This document shows positions 34,614-44,551 of a DNA stretch of 64,000 nucleotides, piece after piece. The position numbers and the translations under genes were made by a program. Location of the stretch: positions 282,535-346,534 of the forward strand of contig NZ_WAGX01000003.1 in assembly GCF_008830185.1 (NCBI RefSeq). Direction: 5' to 3'. Each line of letters begins with the position of its first letter. Positions within the stretch are counted from its first letter, which is position 1. The notes below the pieces were generated by a model. That model had not been told where the DNA came from. It saw only the letters and a list, made by a program, of their open reading frames with translations, and searched no databases. This DNA is from Candidatus Galacturonatibacter soehngenii (GTDB taxonomy: Bacteria; Bacillota; Clostridia; Lachnospirales; Lachnospiraceae).

Positions 34614-35492
34614 ATGATAAAAAGTATGACAGGCTTTGGCCGATGCGAAGAATCTGATGGTGTTCGCAGGCTAACCGTAGAGATGAAGGCCGTTAACCAT
34701 AGATACCTAGACATTAATTTGAAGATGCCCAAAAAGCTGAATATCTTTGAGGCAGCGATTCGAAGTCTATTAAAGAATTATATTCAACGAGGCAAAGTGG
34801 ATATATTTTTTACTTATGAAGATTTATCAGAGAATAAAGTTTCATTAAAATATAATTCTGATGTCGCAGCAGAATATTTAAAGTATATTAGACAAATGTC
34901 AAATGAGTTTGAGATAAATGGCGAGATTAATGCTGTTACTTTATCCAGATATCCAGAGGTTATAGTTATGGAGGAGCAGTCCTTAGACGAAGAAGAACTT
35001 TGGAAATTAATTGAAAAGACATTGACAGCGGCAGCCAAGAATCTGGTAGAAGCAAGAATTGTAGAAGGTGAGAATCTAAAGAAGGATTTAAATGCCAAAT
35101 TAGATGCAATGCTAAAAGACGTTACTTACATTGAAGAACGTTCACCAGATATCATAGCAGAATATAGAAAAAAATTAGAAGAGCGTGTAATGGAATTATT
35201 AAATGATTCTACGATTGAAGAAAGCAGAATAGCAGCAGAAGTAGTCTTGTTTGCAGATAAGATTTGTGTGGATGAAGAAATCGTTCGATTAAAAAGCCAT
35301 ATTTCGAATACAAAGGATACGCTAAATGCTGGTGGAAATATGGGAAGAAAACTTGATTTTATTGCACAGGAAATGAACAGGGAAGCAAATACCATACTTT
35401 CAAAGGCGAATGATCTAGAAGTATCAAATCGAGCAATTAATTTAAAAACAGAGATTGAAAAGATCAGAGAGCAAATACAAAATATTGAATAG
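34614..35492 (+). CDS. YicC/YloC-family endoribonuclease
   Basis: The 292-residue protein begins [11 protein letters not shown] and contains [24 protein letters not shown] and the C-terminal DUF1732 region [22 protein letters not shown]. The family cleaves RNA in Escherichia coli (YicC) and in Bacillus (YloC). The gene order yloC-remA-gmk-rpoZ is standard in Firmicutes. The RBS is GAGAGTGAT. Confidence 0.93.
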   Translation: MIKSMTGFGRCEESDGVRRLTVEMKAVNHRYLDINLKMPKKLNIFEAAIRSLLKNYIQRGKVDIFFTYEDLSENKVSLKYNSDVAAEYLKYIRQMSNEFEINGEINAVTLSRYPEVIVMEEQSLDEEELWKLIEKTLTAAAKNLVEARIVEGENLKKDLNAKLDAMLKDVTYIEERSPDIIAEYRKKLEERVMELLNDSTIEESRIAAEVVLFADKICVDEEIVRLKSHISNTKDTLNAGGNMGRKLDFIAQEMNREANTILSKANDLEVSNRAINLKTEIEKIREQIQNIE

Positions 35493-35506
35493 TAAGGGGA
35501 ATTTAT

Positions 35507-35752
35507 TTGGCTGGTTTAATTAATATTGGATTTGGAAATGTGGTAAACACAAATAAAATTGTAGCAGTTATAAATCCTGAGGCAGCTCCGATTAAAAGAA
35601 TGATTCAAACTGCCAAGGACAAAGGAGTGGTCGTAGATGCCACACAAGGAAGAAGAACCCGTTCTGTAATCATTACGGAAGATGAATATATTATTTTATC
35701 GGCATTGCAGCCTGAGACAATCGCTGGAAGGTTTAATAATGATGAAAGGTGA
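35507..35752 (+). CDS. remA: Extracellular matrix regulatory protein RemA (DUF370)
   Basis: A TTG start at 35507 follows AAGGGGA. The 81-residue protein contains [28 protein letters not shown] and [15 protein letters not shown], diagnostic for RemA. RemA forms DNA-wrapping rings that activate matrix genes in Bacillus. Its neighbours yicC and gmk are the usual ones. It ends 5 bases before the gmk ATG. Confidence 0.93.
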   Translation: MAGLINIGFGNVVNTNKIVAVINPEAAPIKRMIQTAKDKGVVVDATQGRRTRSVIITEDEYIILSALQPETIAGRFNNDER

Positions 35753-35757
35753 CAAGA

Positions 35758-36378
35758 ATGAATAAGAAAGGTATACTAACAGTTATATCAGGATTTTCAG
35801 GTGCTGGTAAAGGTACTATCGTGAAAGGATTGATGAAACGTTATCAAAATTATGCGTTATCAATTTCTGCAACTACCAGGAACCCAAGAGCGGGTGAAAC
35901 GCATGGTGTAGAGTATTTTTTTAAGACAAAAGAAGAATTTATGGATATGATAGAGCAAGATCAATTAATAGAATATGCAGAATATGTCGAGAATTTTTAT
36001 GGTACTCCGAAGGCATATGTAGATAGTCAGCTAGAAAGTGGTAAAGATGTAATCCTCGAAATTGAAATTCAAGGAGCTCTAAAGGTAAAAGAGAAGTTTC
36101 CAGACACATTACTTCTTTTTGTTACACCACCAAGTATGCAAGAATTAAAACAAAGATTGGTTGGAAGAGGAACAGAGGATAGTAAGACAATTGATTGTAG
36201 GCTAAAGAGGGCTGTTTTGGAAGCAGAAGGAATTGATCAGTATGATTATTTAATCATTAATGATGATTTAGAAGAATGTATTGTAAGAACTCATAATATT
36301 ATTCAGAGTGAACATTGTAGAGTATCTAGAAATAATTGTAATATCGAACAAATCAAAGAAGAATTAAAGAAGTTCTGA
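35758..36378 (+). CDS. gmk: Guanylate kinase
   Basis: The ATG at 35758 lies at good distance from AAAGGTG; a GTG at 35749 overlapping remA is the alternative. The 206-residue enzyme has the P-loop SGFSGAGKGT (the usual SGPSGVGKGT), and SATTRNPRAGETHGVEYFF, EIEIQGALKVK and the lid RLVGRGTEDSK. It phosphorylates GMP and dGMP. Confidence 0.95.
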   Translation: MNKKGILTVISGFSGAGKGTIVKGLMKRYQNYALSISATTRNPRAGETHGVEYFFKTKEEFMDMIEQDQLIEYAEYVENFYGTPKAYVDSQLESGKDVILEIEIQGALKVKEKFPDTLLLFVTPPSMQELKQRLVGRGTEDSKTIDCRLKRAVLEAEGIDQYDYLIINDDLEECIVRTHNIIQSEHCRVSRNNCNIEQIKEELKKF

Positions 36379-36392
36379 AAGGAGAATTAAAT

Positions 36393-36641
36393 ATGTTACA
36401 TCCATCATACACGGATTTAATGAAAGTAGTAAATAGCGAAGTAGAGGTTGGCGAACATCCAGTAGTAAATAGCAGATATTCAATCGTTCTTGCAACATCA
36501 AAAAGAGCAAGACAAATCATTGGTGGCGAAGACGCACTTGTTGATTCAAGAGGCAAAAAGCCACTATCCATTGCAGTAGAAGAGTTAAACAGTGGAATGG
36601 TTAAGATTGTTGGGGATGAAGATACCGAGACAAAATATTAA
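36393..36641 (+). CDS. rpoZ: RNA polymerase omega subunit
   Basis: The 82-residue protein begins MLHPSYTDLMKVVNSEVE and has SRYSIVLATSKRARQIIGGED, the omega motif. It ends the yicC-remA-gmk-rpoZ operon, 14 bases after gmk, with AAAGGAG before the ATG. The C-terminus is DEDTETKY. Confidence 0.93.
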   Translation: MLHPSYTDLMKVVNSEVEVGEHPVVNSRYSIVLATSKRARQIIGGEDALVDSRGKKPLSIAVEELNSGMVKIVGDEDTETKY

Positions 36642-36647
36642 AATAAT

Positions 36648-36683
36648 AAAGCGGGAGCTGAAATTTAGCAATCCTGCTTTTTT
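36648..36683 (+). terminator. Terminator after rpoZ
   Basis: AAAGCGGGA pairs with TCCTGCTTT (one G-T pair) across a 15-base loop, followed by TTTT. Confidence 0.8.
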
Positions 36684-36820
36684 ATTGGATAATGGATTAC
36701 CAATTTTTAACATTCTTCCATTAATATTATAGATTTGAAGTAGACGTTTAAGATTATTTTCTTTTTATTTAAGAGTTAATGTTCTTATTTGTCATAAAAT
36801 ATTAAAAAAAGGTAAACTTG

Positions 36821-36849
36821 TTGTAAATAAATCGAAAACTTGTTATAAT
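36821..36849 (+). promoter_or_regulatory. Promoter of the second chemoreceptor
   Basis: TTGTAA and TATAAT are 17 bases apart, about 60 bases before the ATG at 36911. Confidence 0.6.
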
Positions 36850-36910
36850 CAATCTATACATTTGTGGAATTGTTACAAAAACTTAAGAAAAAATTAATGG
36901 AGGTCTTTTG

Positions 36911-38749
36911 ATGAAAGTGAAGGGCAAGCTAGGGATGGCAAAAAATTTCATGAAGAAAAGTAAAAAACGAAAGAATGTTGGAGATAATGAAATTCTAACC
37001 ATTAAGAAACAAAAAAGTAAAGTCTTGAAAGAGGGAAAAGGATTAAACAATTTCCTTACTTTATTAACACCAAGAACAATTGGGAGAAAGATAATTTATA
37101 CATCTACTTTCATTTTAGTGTCGATGACGATTGCACTAATTGTTTTGGCACTTAATGCAGTGAGCTTTACAACAAAGCTTGAAAATGTAATTGAGAATGT
37201 AACGACCATTAATTCAATTAAGGAAAACTGCGAATTAATACCCTCTGAGTTACTAACTTTGTGTACGCAAAATAAGAGTGCAGAAGAAGCAAAGATTCCA
37301 GAGCGATTAGAGGTGATTAAGAATGCAATTACCTCAACAGATGCAAATATAGCAAATGTTGCAGAGAACAAAGAAAGTAGGAATGCAATCGAAACAATTA
37401 ATCGTTTATTTGCTACCTATGAGACAAAGGCGAATGAAATAAATGCAATCGGTCAATTAGATTCAAAAGCTTTTGATTCTATTTATTATTTAAGAGATGT
37501 TGCAGGATATATTCAAGATGAAGTTTCTATTTTAACAGACAGTGAATTAAAGAGAAGCGAGAAGTTAAAAGAAGATATTCAGACAGCTTTTGCAAGTGTT
37601 ATTGTTATGATTATAGTACTTGTTGCTGTGGTTGGCAGCTTATCAATCTTAGTGGTTATCATTGTAACAAGAAATATTACAAAGCCATTATATAGCTTAA
37701 AAGAGCAGATGCAGATTATGGCAAGTGGAGATTTGACAGCAGAAGAAGTAATTGTTAGCTCAAAAGATGAAATCAAAGATTTGGCAGATGCATTTAATGA
37801 TATGAGTACTAGTTTAAAAGGAATTATTCAAAAGGTATACTCTATGAGTCAAGAAATTGAGAATTCCACTAAAGTAGTTACTGAAAGTGTAACTGAGAAT
37901 ACGAATGGAAGTGTTCGAATTTCTGAGTCAATTGAAGAAATGTCTCATCGCATGAGTGAACAAAAAGCAGAGTCTGACAGTGCAATGAGCAGAGTATATG
38001 AGATGGAAAACATTTCAAGTAAAATTACTCAAAGTGCAGATCGCATTGAGGAAAGAGCAGATCAATCAATGCAAATGGCTGAAAAGGGTAATGACAATAT
38101 TAACCAATATGTAAAACAGTTATCAAATGTAAACAACGTAATGGATCAGGTAGCTAGCGTAGCATCCAAATTAAGTGAAAGTACAAAAGAAATGAATGCG
38201 ATATTAAATTCCATTACAGAAATTGCTTCACAAACAAATTTATTATCTTTAAATGCTAGTATTGAAGCAGCAAGAGCAGGAGAAGCAGGAAGAGGTTTCG
38301 CAGTTGTTGCATCTGAAATTAGAAAATTAGCTGAGGATTCTCAATCAGCTGCGGCAAGAATTGGTTCCATTATTACAGAAGTACAGGCGGATGCCAATAA
38401 TATGAGCAGTAAGATGACAGAAGGTCTTGGACAACTTCAAAAAGGTAATGTTCTTGCAGATATGACAAGTAAAAGTTTTGCTGAAATTAAGCAAGGAACT
38501 GAAGTTATGAATAAAGATATCAAAGACATTATTACTGAGATTGAAGAGCTGTCAGAGATTATCGTAAATGTAGCTGATAACATGAAAATGATAGATGAAA
38601 AAACAGGAGAAAATGTAACAGTTACAAATGATATCTCCGCTACGGTAACAGAACAAACTGCGAATCTAGAAGAAGTTTCAGCAACTGCAGTTGTATTAGC
38701 TGATTTAGCAGCTGATTTAGAAAATGCAGTTTCACAGTTTAAGTTATAA
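36911..38749 (+). CDS. Methyl-accepting chemotaxis protein with long basic N-terminus
   Basis: The ATG at 36911 follows GGAGGT; 612 residues. Unusually, about 55 mostly basic residues precede the first membrane helix (about 58-80). A helical extracytoplasmic sensor (about 81-222) follows, then a second helix (about 223-247), HAMP, and the signalling domain with [20 protein letters not shown] and [18 protein letters not shown]. The sensor is short and helical, like four-helix-bundle receptors. The C-terminus lacks a CheR-docking pentapeptide. The long N-terminus may be a localisation or interaction tail. Confidence 0.92.
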   Translation: MKVKGKLGMAKNFMKKSKKRKNVGDNEILTIKKQKSKVLKEGKGLNNFLTLLTPRTIGRKIIYTSTFILVSMTIALIVLALNAVSFTTKLENVIENVTTINSIKENCELIPSELLTLCTQNKSAEEAKIPERLEVIKNAITSTDANIANVAENKESRNAIETINRLFATYETKANEINAIGQLDSKAFDSIYYLRDVAGYIQDEVSILTDSELKRSEKLKEDIQTAFASVIVMIIVLVAVVGSLSILVVIIVTRNITKPLYSLKEQMQIMASGDLTAEEVIVSSKDEIKDLADAFNDMSTSLKGIIQKVYSMSQEIENSTKVVTESVTENTNGSVRISESIEEMSHRMSEQKAESDSAMSRVYEMENISSKITQSADRIEERADQSMQMAEKGNDNINQYVKQLSNVNNVMDQVASVASKLSESTKEMNAILNSITEIASQTNLLSLNASIEAARAGEAGRGFAVVASEIRKLAEDSQSAAARIGSIITEVQADANNMSSKMTEGLGQLQKGNVLADMTSKSFAEIKQGTEVMNKDIKDIITEIEELSEIIVNVADNMKMIDEKTGENVTVTNDISATVTEQTANLEEVSATAVVLADLAADLENAVSQFKL

Positions 38750-38770
38750 ATTCGACAAAAGTATTACATA

Positions 38771-38812
38771 AAAAAGATATGGCAAAGAAAATTTTCTTTG
38801 CCATATCTTTTT
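38771..38812 (+). terminator. Terminator after the second chemoreceptor
   Basis: An almost completely self-complementary 42-base hairpin (AAAAAGATATGGCAAAG with its complement) ends in TTTTT. It works on both strands. Confidence 0.88.
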
Positions 38813-38863
38813 GCATTTGAATATAGTGAATAAAAAAGTTCAAAGAGCTTCTAAGATATAAAA

Positions 38864-38892
38864 AAACCACCAATTGACGGTTTTGGTGGTTT
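38864..38892 (-). terminator. rpsT: Terminator after rpsT
   Basis: On the minus strand AAACCACCAA pairs with TTGGTGGTTT and is followed by a T run; it lies 14 bases after the rpsT stop. Confidence 0.85.
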
Positions 38893-38905
38893 GAATTACA
38901 ATATA

Positions 38906-39169
38906 TTATTGAATTGCGTTTACAGCTTTCGCTAAACGAGAAATCTTTCTAGAAGATGTGTTTTTATGATAAACACCTTTTGTAGTTGCTTTATCAATTG
39001 TTGAAATAGCTTCTACTAAAGCAGTTGCAGCAGCAGCTTTATCACTTGCAGCAATGGCAGCGTCTACTTTCTTGATAGATGTCTTAACTTTTGATTTAAT
39101 CGCCTTATTTCTTTCAGCTTTTGTTCTGTTTACTAAAATTCTTTTCTTTGAAGATTTAATATTAGCCAA
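38906..39169 (-). CDS. rpsT: 30S ribosomal protein S20
   Basis: The 87-residue protein is MANIKSSKKRILVNRTKAERN and so on, with the basic helical S20 pattern. The start is chosen as a TTG at 39169, because GGAGGTG lies 6 bases upstream. An in-frame GTG at 39178 touches the SD and would add the odd MPKL. A non-ATG start fits S20, whose Escherichia coli gene also uses UUG and is under autogenous translational control. Confidence 0.93.
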   Translation of the reverse strand: MANIKSSKKRILVNRTKAERNKAIKSKVKTSIKKVDAAIAASDKAAAATALVEAISTIDKATTKGVYHKNTSSRKISRLAKAVNAIQ

Positions 39170-39178
39170 TTTAGGCAC

Positions 39179-39753
39179 CTCCGAATATTTAATGTTGTTT
39201 AATGGTTTTTATAAATTGAAAATGACATTTTCAATTTCTCATATTTTCATTTAAGTATTTACATCATTAGCCGGACACGGACGTGCTAATGTAAACACAC
39301 TTATATATATTAAAATATTATGCATGCTATGTCAAGTGAAATGTAACAATTATTTACTAAAGTTTTCTAAATGGATAACCATGTGTCAATTGGACAGAGC
39401 TTTCTTCGTACAACGCAGGCGTATTCAAAATAAATGAAGGTATCTTTTATTATATATCAAATATAGAGAGAGAGGAAGAAAATATTTTAATATAGTAATA
39501 ATACATAAAATATATTCTGGAATTAGTAAAAAAATAAACTTGATTTTAAAATGTGATTAATATAATATAATCATATTAGTAAAATGTTACAATATAAAGC
39601 GAAATCAAAAGAATAAAGAATACAATTTAAACAAGTTTGCCAAGTGGTAGTGAAAATTTAAAAAAGGAGGGGAGGTTTAAGTATTGATTGTTAAAAAATA
39701 AACAAGTATATAATTGCAACCTTTAATCATGTAAGGAAGACAGGTGAAAAATT
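39179..39753. other. Intergenic region between rpsT and the hydrogenase operon
   Basis: This 575-base AT-rich region contains no credible gene. It must hold the rpsT promoter and, further right, the hydrogenase promoter. An ATTAGC/GCTAAT hairpin lies near 39268-39292 in the rpsT leader. Overlapping TATAAT boxes lie at 39561-39571 but without a well-spaced -35. A very strong SD, AAAGGAGGGGAGG (39663-39675), is followed only by a five-codon frame (TTG at 39684 to TAA at 39101+600=39701). No riboswitch class was recognised. Confidence 0.6.
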
Positions 39754-41589
39754 ATGAGTAGATTAAGAATTACGACGGAGAATATAGCAGGCCAGACGGT
39801 TGACCGCTTATATGCTGATATTGAACGTAGAATCGTTGCAAGTCCCCCTGGACTTTGTCCCGTTGACTTAACGTTATCGTTTTTAAAGCTTTGTCATGCG
39901 CAAACTTGTGGCAAATGTGTTCCATGTAGGGTTGGACTCGGGCAACTACAAAATTTAATTACAGATGTTCTAGAGAACAAAGGAACACGTGATACCTTAG
40001 CTTTGATTGAGAATACAGCACAAAATATCAAAGACTCGGCAGATTGTGCAATTGGCTATGAAGCTGCAAATATGGTGTTGCGTGGTTTGTCAGGATTTAG
40101 GGATGACTATCTAGAACATATTGATGCAGGTAAATGTAATTTCAATTTGAATCAACCTGTTCCATGTGTTGCATTATGCCCAGCAGGTGTAGATATACCA
40201 GGCTACATATCATTAATCGGAGAAGAACGATATGAAGATGCAGTAAAGTTAATCCGTAAAGATAATCCATTTCCTACCGCTTGTGCTCTTATATGTGAAC
40301 ATCCTTGCGAAGCTAGATGTAGGAGAAATATGCTGGATAGCTCGATTAATATAAGAGGGTTAAAGCGATTTGCTGTCGATCATGCAGGTGTTGTACCCAT
40401 TCCGTTGTGTGAGGCTAATACGGGTAAGAAAGTTGCAATTGTGGGAGGCGGTCCTGCAGGACTAAGTGCGGCTTATTACCTTGCACTCATGGGACATGAG
40501 GTAGTGGTGTATGAGAAAAGGGCCAAACTTGGAGGAATGTTAAGATATGGAATACCAAGTTATCGATTTCCGAGAGAGCGTTTACAAGAAGATATTGATG
40601 CCATATTGTCTGCTGGTGTGAAAGTGAATTTGGGTGTCAATATTGGTGAAGAAATTACGATTAAAAGTCTTCGAGAGGAATATGACGCTGTCTATATTGC
40701 CATCGGGGCACACACAGATAAAAAGGTGGGAATTGAAGGGGAAGAAAGCAAGGGTGTGATATCTGCCGTAGAAATGTTGAAAAATATCGGTGATGATAGG
40801 ATGCCAGATTTTACTGGAAAGAAAGTGGTAGTAATAGGTGGCGGTAATGTGGCAATGGATTGTACTAGATCGGCAAAGCGTTTGGGCGCAGCGAAGGTGA
40901 CCATTGTTTATCGAAGAAGAAAAGTGGATATGACAGCTTTACCAGATGAAGTAGAAGGAGCTATTGCAGAGGGGTGTGAATTAATTGATTTGATGGCTCC
41001 AGTAAGAATTGAAGCTGATAAGCAAGGGCGTGCAAATGCCTTGGTTGTAAAGCCACAGATTATAGGCAAGATAAGTAACAGTGGTCGAGCCAACGCAAGA
41101 GATTCCATGGAAGAAGAAAAAAAGATTTCTGCAGATATCATTATCGTAGCCATAGGACAAGGAATTGAGAGCAGACATTTTGAAGAAAATGGAGTACCTG
41201 TAAAAAGAGGTATCATTCGAGCTATGGCAGATAGTGAGGTGACAGAAATTCCAGGCGTATTTGCGGGAGGAGATTGCGTGACTGGACCAGCAACTGTAAT
41301 ACGTGCCATAGCAGCAGGAAAGGTGGCGGCGGCCAATATTGACAATTATTTAGGCTTTAATCATTTGATTGGCTGCGATGTAGAGATACCAGCAGCTAGA
41401 TTAGAAGACAGACCTGTTTGTGCAAGAATTAATTTGAGAGAAAAAGAAGCAAGCGAAAGAAAGGATAATTTTGATTTTATAGAATATGGAATGACAAGAG
41501 AAGAAGCCTGTCAAGAAGCATCTAGATGCTTGCGCTGCGATCATTTTGGATATGGTGTATTTAAGGGAGGCAGAGTTGCAATATGGTAA
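39754..41589 (+). CDS. NAD(P)/FAD oxidoreductase, NuoF-like Fe-S domain fused to GltD-like domain (hydrogenase partner)
   Basis: The 611-residue protein has a NuoF C-terminal-type Fe-S region (CHAQTCGKCVPCRVGLGQLQ, residues about 48-67). Cysteine-rich ferredoxin-like motifs follow (CVALCPAGVDIPGYI, CEHPCEARCRR) and a GltD-type flavoprotein module with FAD dinucleotide motif VAIVGGGPAGLSAAYYLALMG and NAD(P) motif VVVIGGGNVAMDCTRSAKRLG. It would pass electrons between NAD(P)H and the hydrogenase. The FMN/NADH domain of NuoF is absent. Its stop overlaps the hydrogenase start by 7 bases. NADP preference is not decided by sequence alone. Confidence 0.88.
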   Translation: MSRLRITTENIAGQTVDRLYADIERRIVASPPGLCPVDLTLSFLKLCHAQTCGKCVPCRVGLGQLQNLITDVLENKGTRDTLALIENTAQNIKDSADCAIGYEAANMVLRGLSGFRDDYLEHIDAGKCNFNLNQPVPCVALCPAGVDIPGYISLIGEERYEDAVKLIRKDNPFPTACALICEHPCEARCRRNMLDSSINIRGLKRFAVDHAGVVPIPLCEANTGKKVAIVGGGPAGLSAAYYLALMGHEVVVYEKRAKLGGMLRYGIPSYRFPRERLQEDIDAILSAGVKVNLGVNIGEEITIKSLREEYDAVYIAIGAHTDKKVGIEGEESKGVISAVEMLKNIGDDRMPDFTGKKVVVIGGGNVAMDCTRSAKRLGAAKVTIVYRRRKVDMTALPDEVEGAIAEGCELIDLMAPVRIEADKQGRANALVVKPQIIGKISNSGRANARDSMEEEKKISADIIIVAIGQGIESRHFEENGVPVKRGIIRAMADSEVTEIPGVFAGGDCVTGPATVIRAIAAGKVAAANIDNYLGFNHLIGCDVEIPAARLEDRPVCARINLREKEASERKDNFDFIEYGMTREEACQEASRCLRCDHFGYGVFKGGRVAIW

Positions 41590-43340
41590 AAATAATAATA
41601 AATAAAAAAGAAGTCAGTGTCCCAGAAAATATAACAATCATGGAGGCAGCAAAAAGAGTAGGAACTCTAATTCCTCATCTTTGCTATCTAAAAGAAATAA
41701 ATGAGATAGGAGCCTGTCGTGTCTGTGTGGTAGAAATTGAAGGAAAAGATAAGTTAATAACTGCATGTAATAATGTAGTAGAAGAGGGAATGGTAATTCA
41801 TACCAATAGTACAAAAGTTAGAAAGGTAAGAAGAACCAATATTGAATTGATTCTATCGCAGCATGATTGTCACTGTGCCACCTGTGTAAGAAGTGGCAAC
41901 TGCAAGCTTCAAGAAATTGCAAATAATCTTGGTATTTTAGAGATTCCATATGACAAAGAGGTGACTACACTGCCTTGGAATAAAGAATTTCCATTGATTC
42001 GCGATTCGGGCAAGTGTATCAAATGTATGCGATGTATTCAAGTCTGTGATAAGATTCAAGAAATGAATGTCTGGGATATATCCTATACAGGATCAAGGAC
42101 TACAGTCGATGTATCCTATAATCGTAAAATTGAAAATTCAGATTGTACACTCTGTGGTCAATGTATTACCCATTGTCCAGTAGGAGCGTTAAGAGAAAGA
42201 GATGATACGAGTAAGGCGTATGATGCGATTGCTAATAAAGATAAGATAACCGTTGTTCAAGTTGCACCAGCAATTAGAGCAGCATGGGGAGAAATGCTTG
42301 GCTTAAAAAGGGAAGAGGCTACCATGAAAAGGTTAGTAAGTGCCCTTCGAAAAATTGGATTTGACTATATCTTTGATACAAATTTTTCGGCAGACCTAAC
42401 AATAATGGAAGAGGCCAGTGAGTTTTTGGAACGATTAAAAAAGAAAGAAAAGAATTCTTTTCCTATGTTTACCTCGTGTTGTCCAGGATGGATAAGGTTC
42501 GTAAAGAGCCAATATCCAGAACTAGTTCCTCATTTATCTACTGCTAAGTCACCGCAGCAGATGTTTGGTGCGGTTGCTAAAAGCTATTATGCTCAAATAT
42601 TAGGAGCGAGTCCAGAACAAATTTATTCCATTTCGATTATGCCTTGTGTAGCAAAAAAAGCAGAGTGTGAAATTGAAACGATGAAGGATGCAGGAGCAGG
42701 CCAAGATGTGGATTTGGTTTTAACTACGAGAGAAGTTGTTCGAATGATTAAAGCAGAAAACATTGTACCAAGTATCTTAGAAGAAGAGGAATTTGATACT
42801 CCGCTTGGAGTGGGGTCGGGAGCAGGCGTTATATTTGGTACAACTGGTGGAGTAATGGAGGCGGCCCTTCGTAGTGCATATTATTTCGTAGTGGGTGAAA
42901 ATCCAAAACCAGATGCGTTTAGTGAAATTAGAGGAGAAGAAGGAATCAGAGAAACAGAATTTGAGATAGAGGGAACCACAGTTAAGACAGCCGTCGTGAC
43001 GGGACTTGCGAATGCAAGAGAAGTTATGGAACGAATAAAAAGTAAAAAAGCAAGCTATGATTTCGTAGAAGTTATGGCATGTCCAGGTGGATGTGTTGGT
43101 GGCGGTGGACAGCCAATACAAGATGGAATGGAGTTGGCAAAAGAAAGAGCCAATCAGCTCTATCACCTAGATAAAATAAATGAAATACGATTTTCTCATG
43201 AAAATCCTTCTATTATTCAATTGTATCAAGATTATTTGGATAAACCGTTATCGCATAAAGCTCACCAATTGCTTCACACTGATCACTTTGCATGGGAAAT
43301 GCCACCAACCATGAAAGGGGCAAGAAATTTAAAATGGTAA
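41583..43340 (+). CDS. [FeFe] hydrogenase catalytic subunit
   Basis: The 585-residue protein has an N-terminal 2Fe-2S domain, the His/Cys cluster HDCHCATCVRSGNC, two 4Fe-4S motifs (CIKCMRCIQVC and CTLCGQCITHCPVG) and the H-cluster motifs TSCCPGW (about 297), MPCVAKKAE (about 352) and MACPGGCVGGGGQP (about 498). It reversibly makes H2. The C-terminal extension is typical of group A enzymes that work in multi-subunit NAD(P)-linked complexes. Only one partner gene is adjacent here, so the complex seems to be two-subunit or needs unlinked subunits. It ends at a strong terminator. Confidence 0.96.
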   Translation: MVKIIINKKEVSVPENITIMEAAKRVGTLIPHLCYLKEINEIGACRVCVVEIEGKDKLITACNNVVEEGMVIHTNSTKVRKVRRTNIELILSQHDCHCATCVRSGNCKLQEIANNLGILEIPYDKEVTTLPWNKEFPLIRDSGKCIKCMRCIQVCDKIQEMNVWDISYTGSRTTVDVSYNRKIENSDCTLCGQCITHCPVGALRERDDTSKAYDAIANKDKITVVQVAPAIRAAWGEMLGLKREEATMKRLVSALRKIGFDYIFDTNFSADLTIMEEASEFLERLKKKEKNSFPMFTSCCPGWIRFVKSQYPELVPHLSTAKSPQQMFGAVAKSYYAQILGASPEQIYSISIMPCVAKKAECEIETMKDAGAGQDVDLVLTTREVVRMIKAENIVPSILEEEEFDTPLGVGSGAGVIFGTTGGVMEAALRSAYYFVVGENPKPDAFSEIRGEEGIRETEFEIEGTTVKTAVVTGLANAREVMERIKSKKASYDFVEVMACPGGCVGGGGQPIQDGMELAKERANQLYHLDKINEIRFSHENPSIIQLYQDYLDKPLSHKAHQLLHTDHFAWEMPPTMKGARNLKW

Positions 43341-43355
43341 GAATAAGATAGAAAG

Positions 43356-43394
43356 AAAAAAGCTTAACGACAATTTTTGTCTTAAGCTTTTTTT
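43356..43394 (+). terminator. Terminator after the hydrogenase operon
   Basis: AAAAAGCTTAA pairs with TTAAGCTTTTT with an inner GACAA/TTGTC stem, followed by a T tract. Confidence 0.88.
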
Positions 43395-43482
43395 GAAGAT
43401 AGGTTATCTTTTTCACTGCATAATGAAAAGACTTTTGGGAATGATAGGGATAAGCAAAAGGAATTTGAAAGGTGATGAGAAC

Positions 43483-44454
43483 ATGCAGGATAATAAGGAA
43501 AAAGAACAAGAAATATTTATGGTTCGGACAGACTTAGCGGTTGAAGCCAAGGAAAGCTTTGAAGAAGATAATGTTGAAATCAAAGGTGTGATTATTGACG
43601 AGAGTTATAAGGAAGAGCAGGACATAAAGATTACAAGGGTTGTAATCGAAAATGAAAATGGGGCAAAGGCCATGGGAAAACCTATGGGAAACTATGTAAC
43701 GTTAGAAGCTCCGAATATGGTAGTGCCAGATCAAGATTATCACCGAGAAATCTCAAAAGAATTAGCAGAACAAATCAAGAAGCTAATTCCTTTGGAAAAA
43801 GAAGTATCTGTATTGATTGTCGGGCTTGGCAATCGAGAGGTAACGCCTGACTCCTTAGGTCCTAATGTGGTTGAAAACCTTCTTATTACAAGACATGTAG
43901 TAAGGGAATATGGAAAAGAGGCATTAGGAAAAAATAAGGTGAATATTATCAGTGGAATTGTTCCTGGGGTAATGGCACAAACAGGTATGGAAACATTAGA
44001 AATCGTAAAAGGGGTTGTAGATGAGACAAAACCAGATTACGTCATCGCAATTGATGCATTGGCGGCTAGAAGTACAAAGCGACTGAATCGAACCATTCAA
44101 ATCACAGATACAGGAATCAATCCAGGCTCTGGAGTAGGAAATCATAGAAATGGACTAAATCTTGAAAGTCTTAATGTTCCAGTAATTGCAATTGGAATAC
44201 CTACTGTAGTGGATGCAGCGACCATTGTAAATGATACGATGGAAAATCTAATCGATGCAATGGAGCAAACAAAAGAATTAAAAACGATTGGTGGAACGCT
44301 TAAGACATTTGATGCAAATGAAAAGTACCAATTAATTCGAGAAATTATATCTCCGCATTTAAATGGTATGTTCGTAACACCAAAGGATATTGATGAGACT
44401 GTAAAGATGTTAGGTTTTACCATATCAGAGGGGCTTAATATGGCTTTTTCATAG
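43483..44454 (+). CDS. gpr: GPR germination endopeptidase
   Basis: The ATG at 43483 (MQDNKEKEQEIFMVRTDLAVEA) follows AAAGGTG. The 323-residue protein contains VLIVGLGNREVTPDSLGPNVVENLLITRH and DYVIAIDALAARS, typical of GPR, which degrades small acid-soluble spore proteins in germination. The N-terminal residues before the MVRTDLA motif are the self-cleaved propeptide. It precedes spoIIP, a common order in spore-formers, and proves the sporulating lifestyle. Confidence 0.95.
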   Translation: MQDNKEKEQEIFMVRTDLAVEAKESFEEDNVEIKGVIIDESYKEEQDIKITRVVIENENGAKAMGKPMGNYVTLEAPNMVVPDQDYHREISKELAEQIKKLIPLEKEVSVLIVGLGNREVTPDSLGPNVVENLLITRHVVREYGKEALGKNKVNIISGIVPGVMAQTGMETLEIVKGVVDETKPDYVIAIDALAARSTKRLNRTIQITDTGINPGSGVGNHRNGLNLESLNVPVIAIGIPTVVDAATIVNDTMENLIDAMEQTKELKTIGGTLKTFDANEKYQLIREIISPHLNGMFVTPKDIDETVKMLGFTISEGLNMAFS

Positions 44455-44551
44455 AATAAAAAATCTTTCTTTGAATATACTTTACAGAATGGGTGATTGT
44501 AGCAATACAATTGACCATACATTCACAATCCATGAATCTGGAGTGATAAAA

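Noticed and set aside
41583-43340. Clustered ferredoxin or NADH dehydrogenase subunit G
   Set aside because: The three H-cluster motifs are complete, which identifies a hydrogenase.
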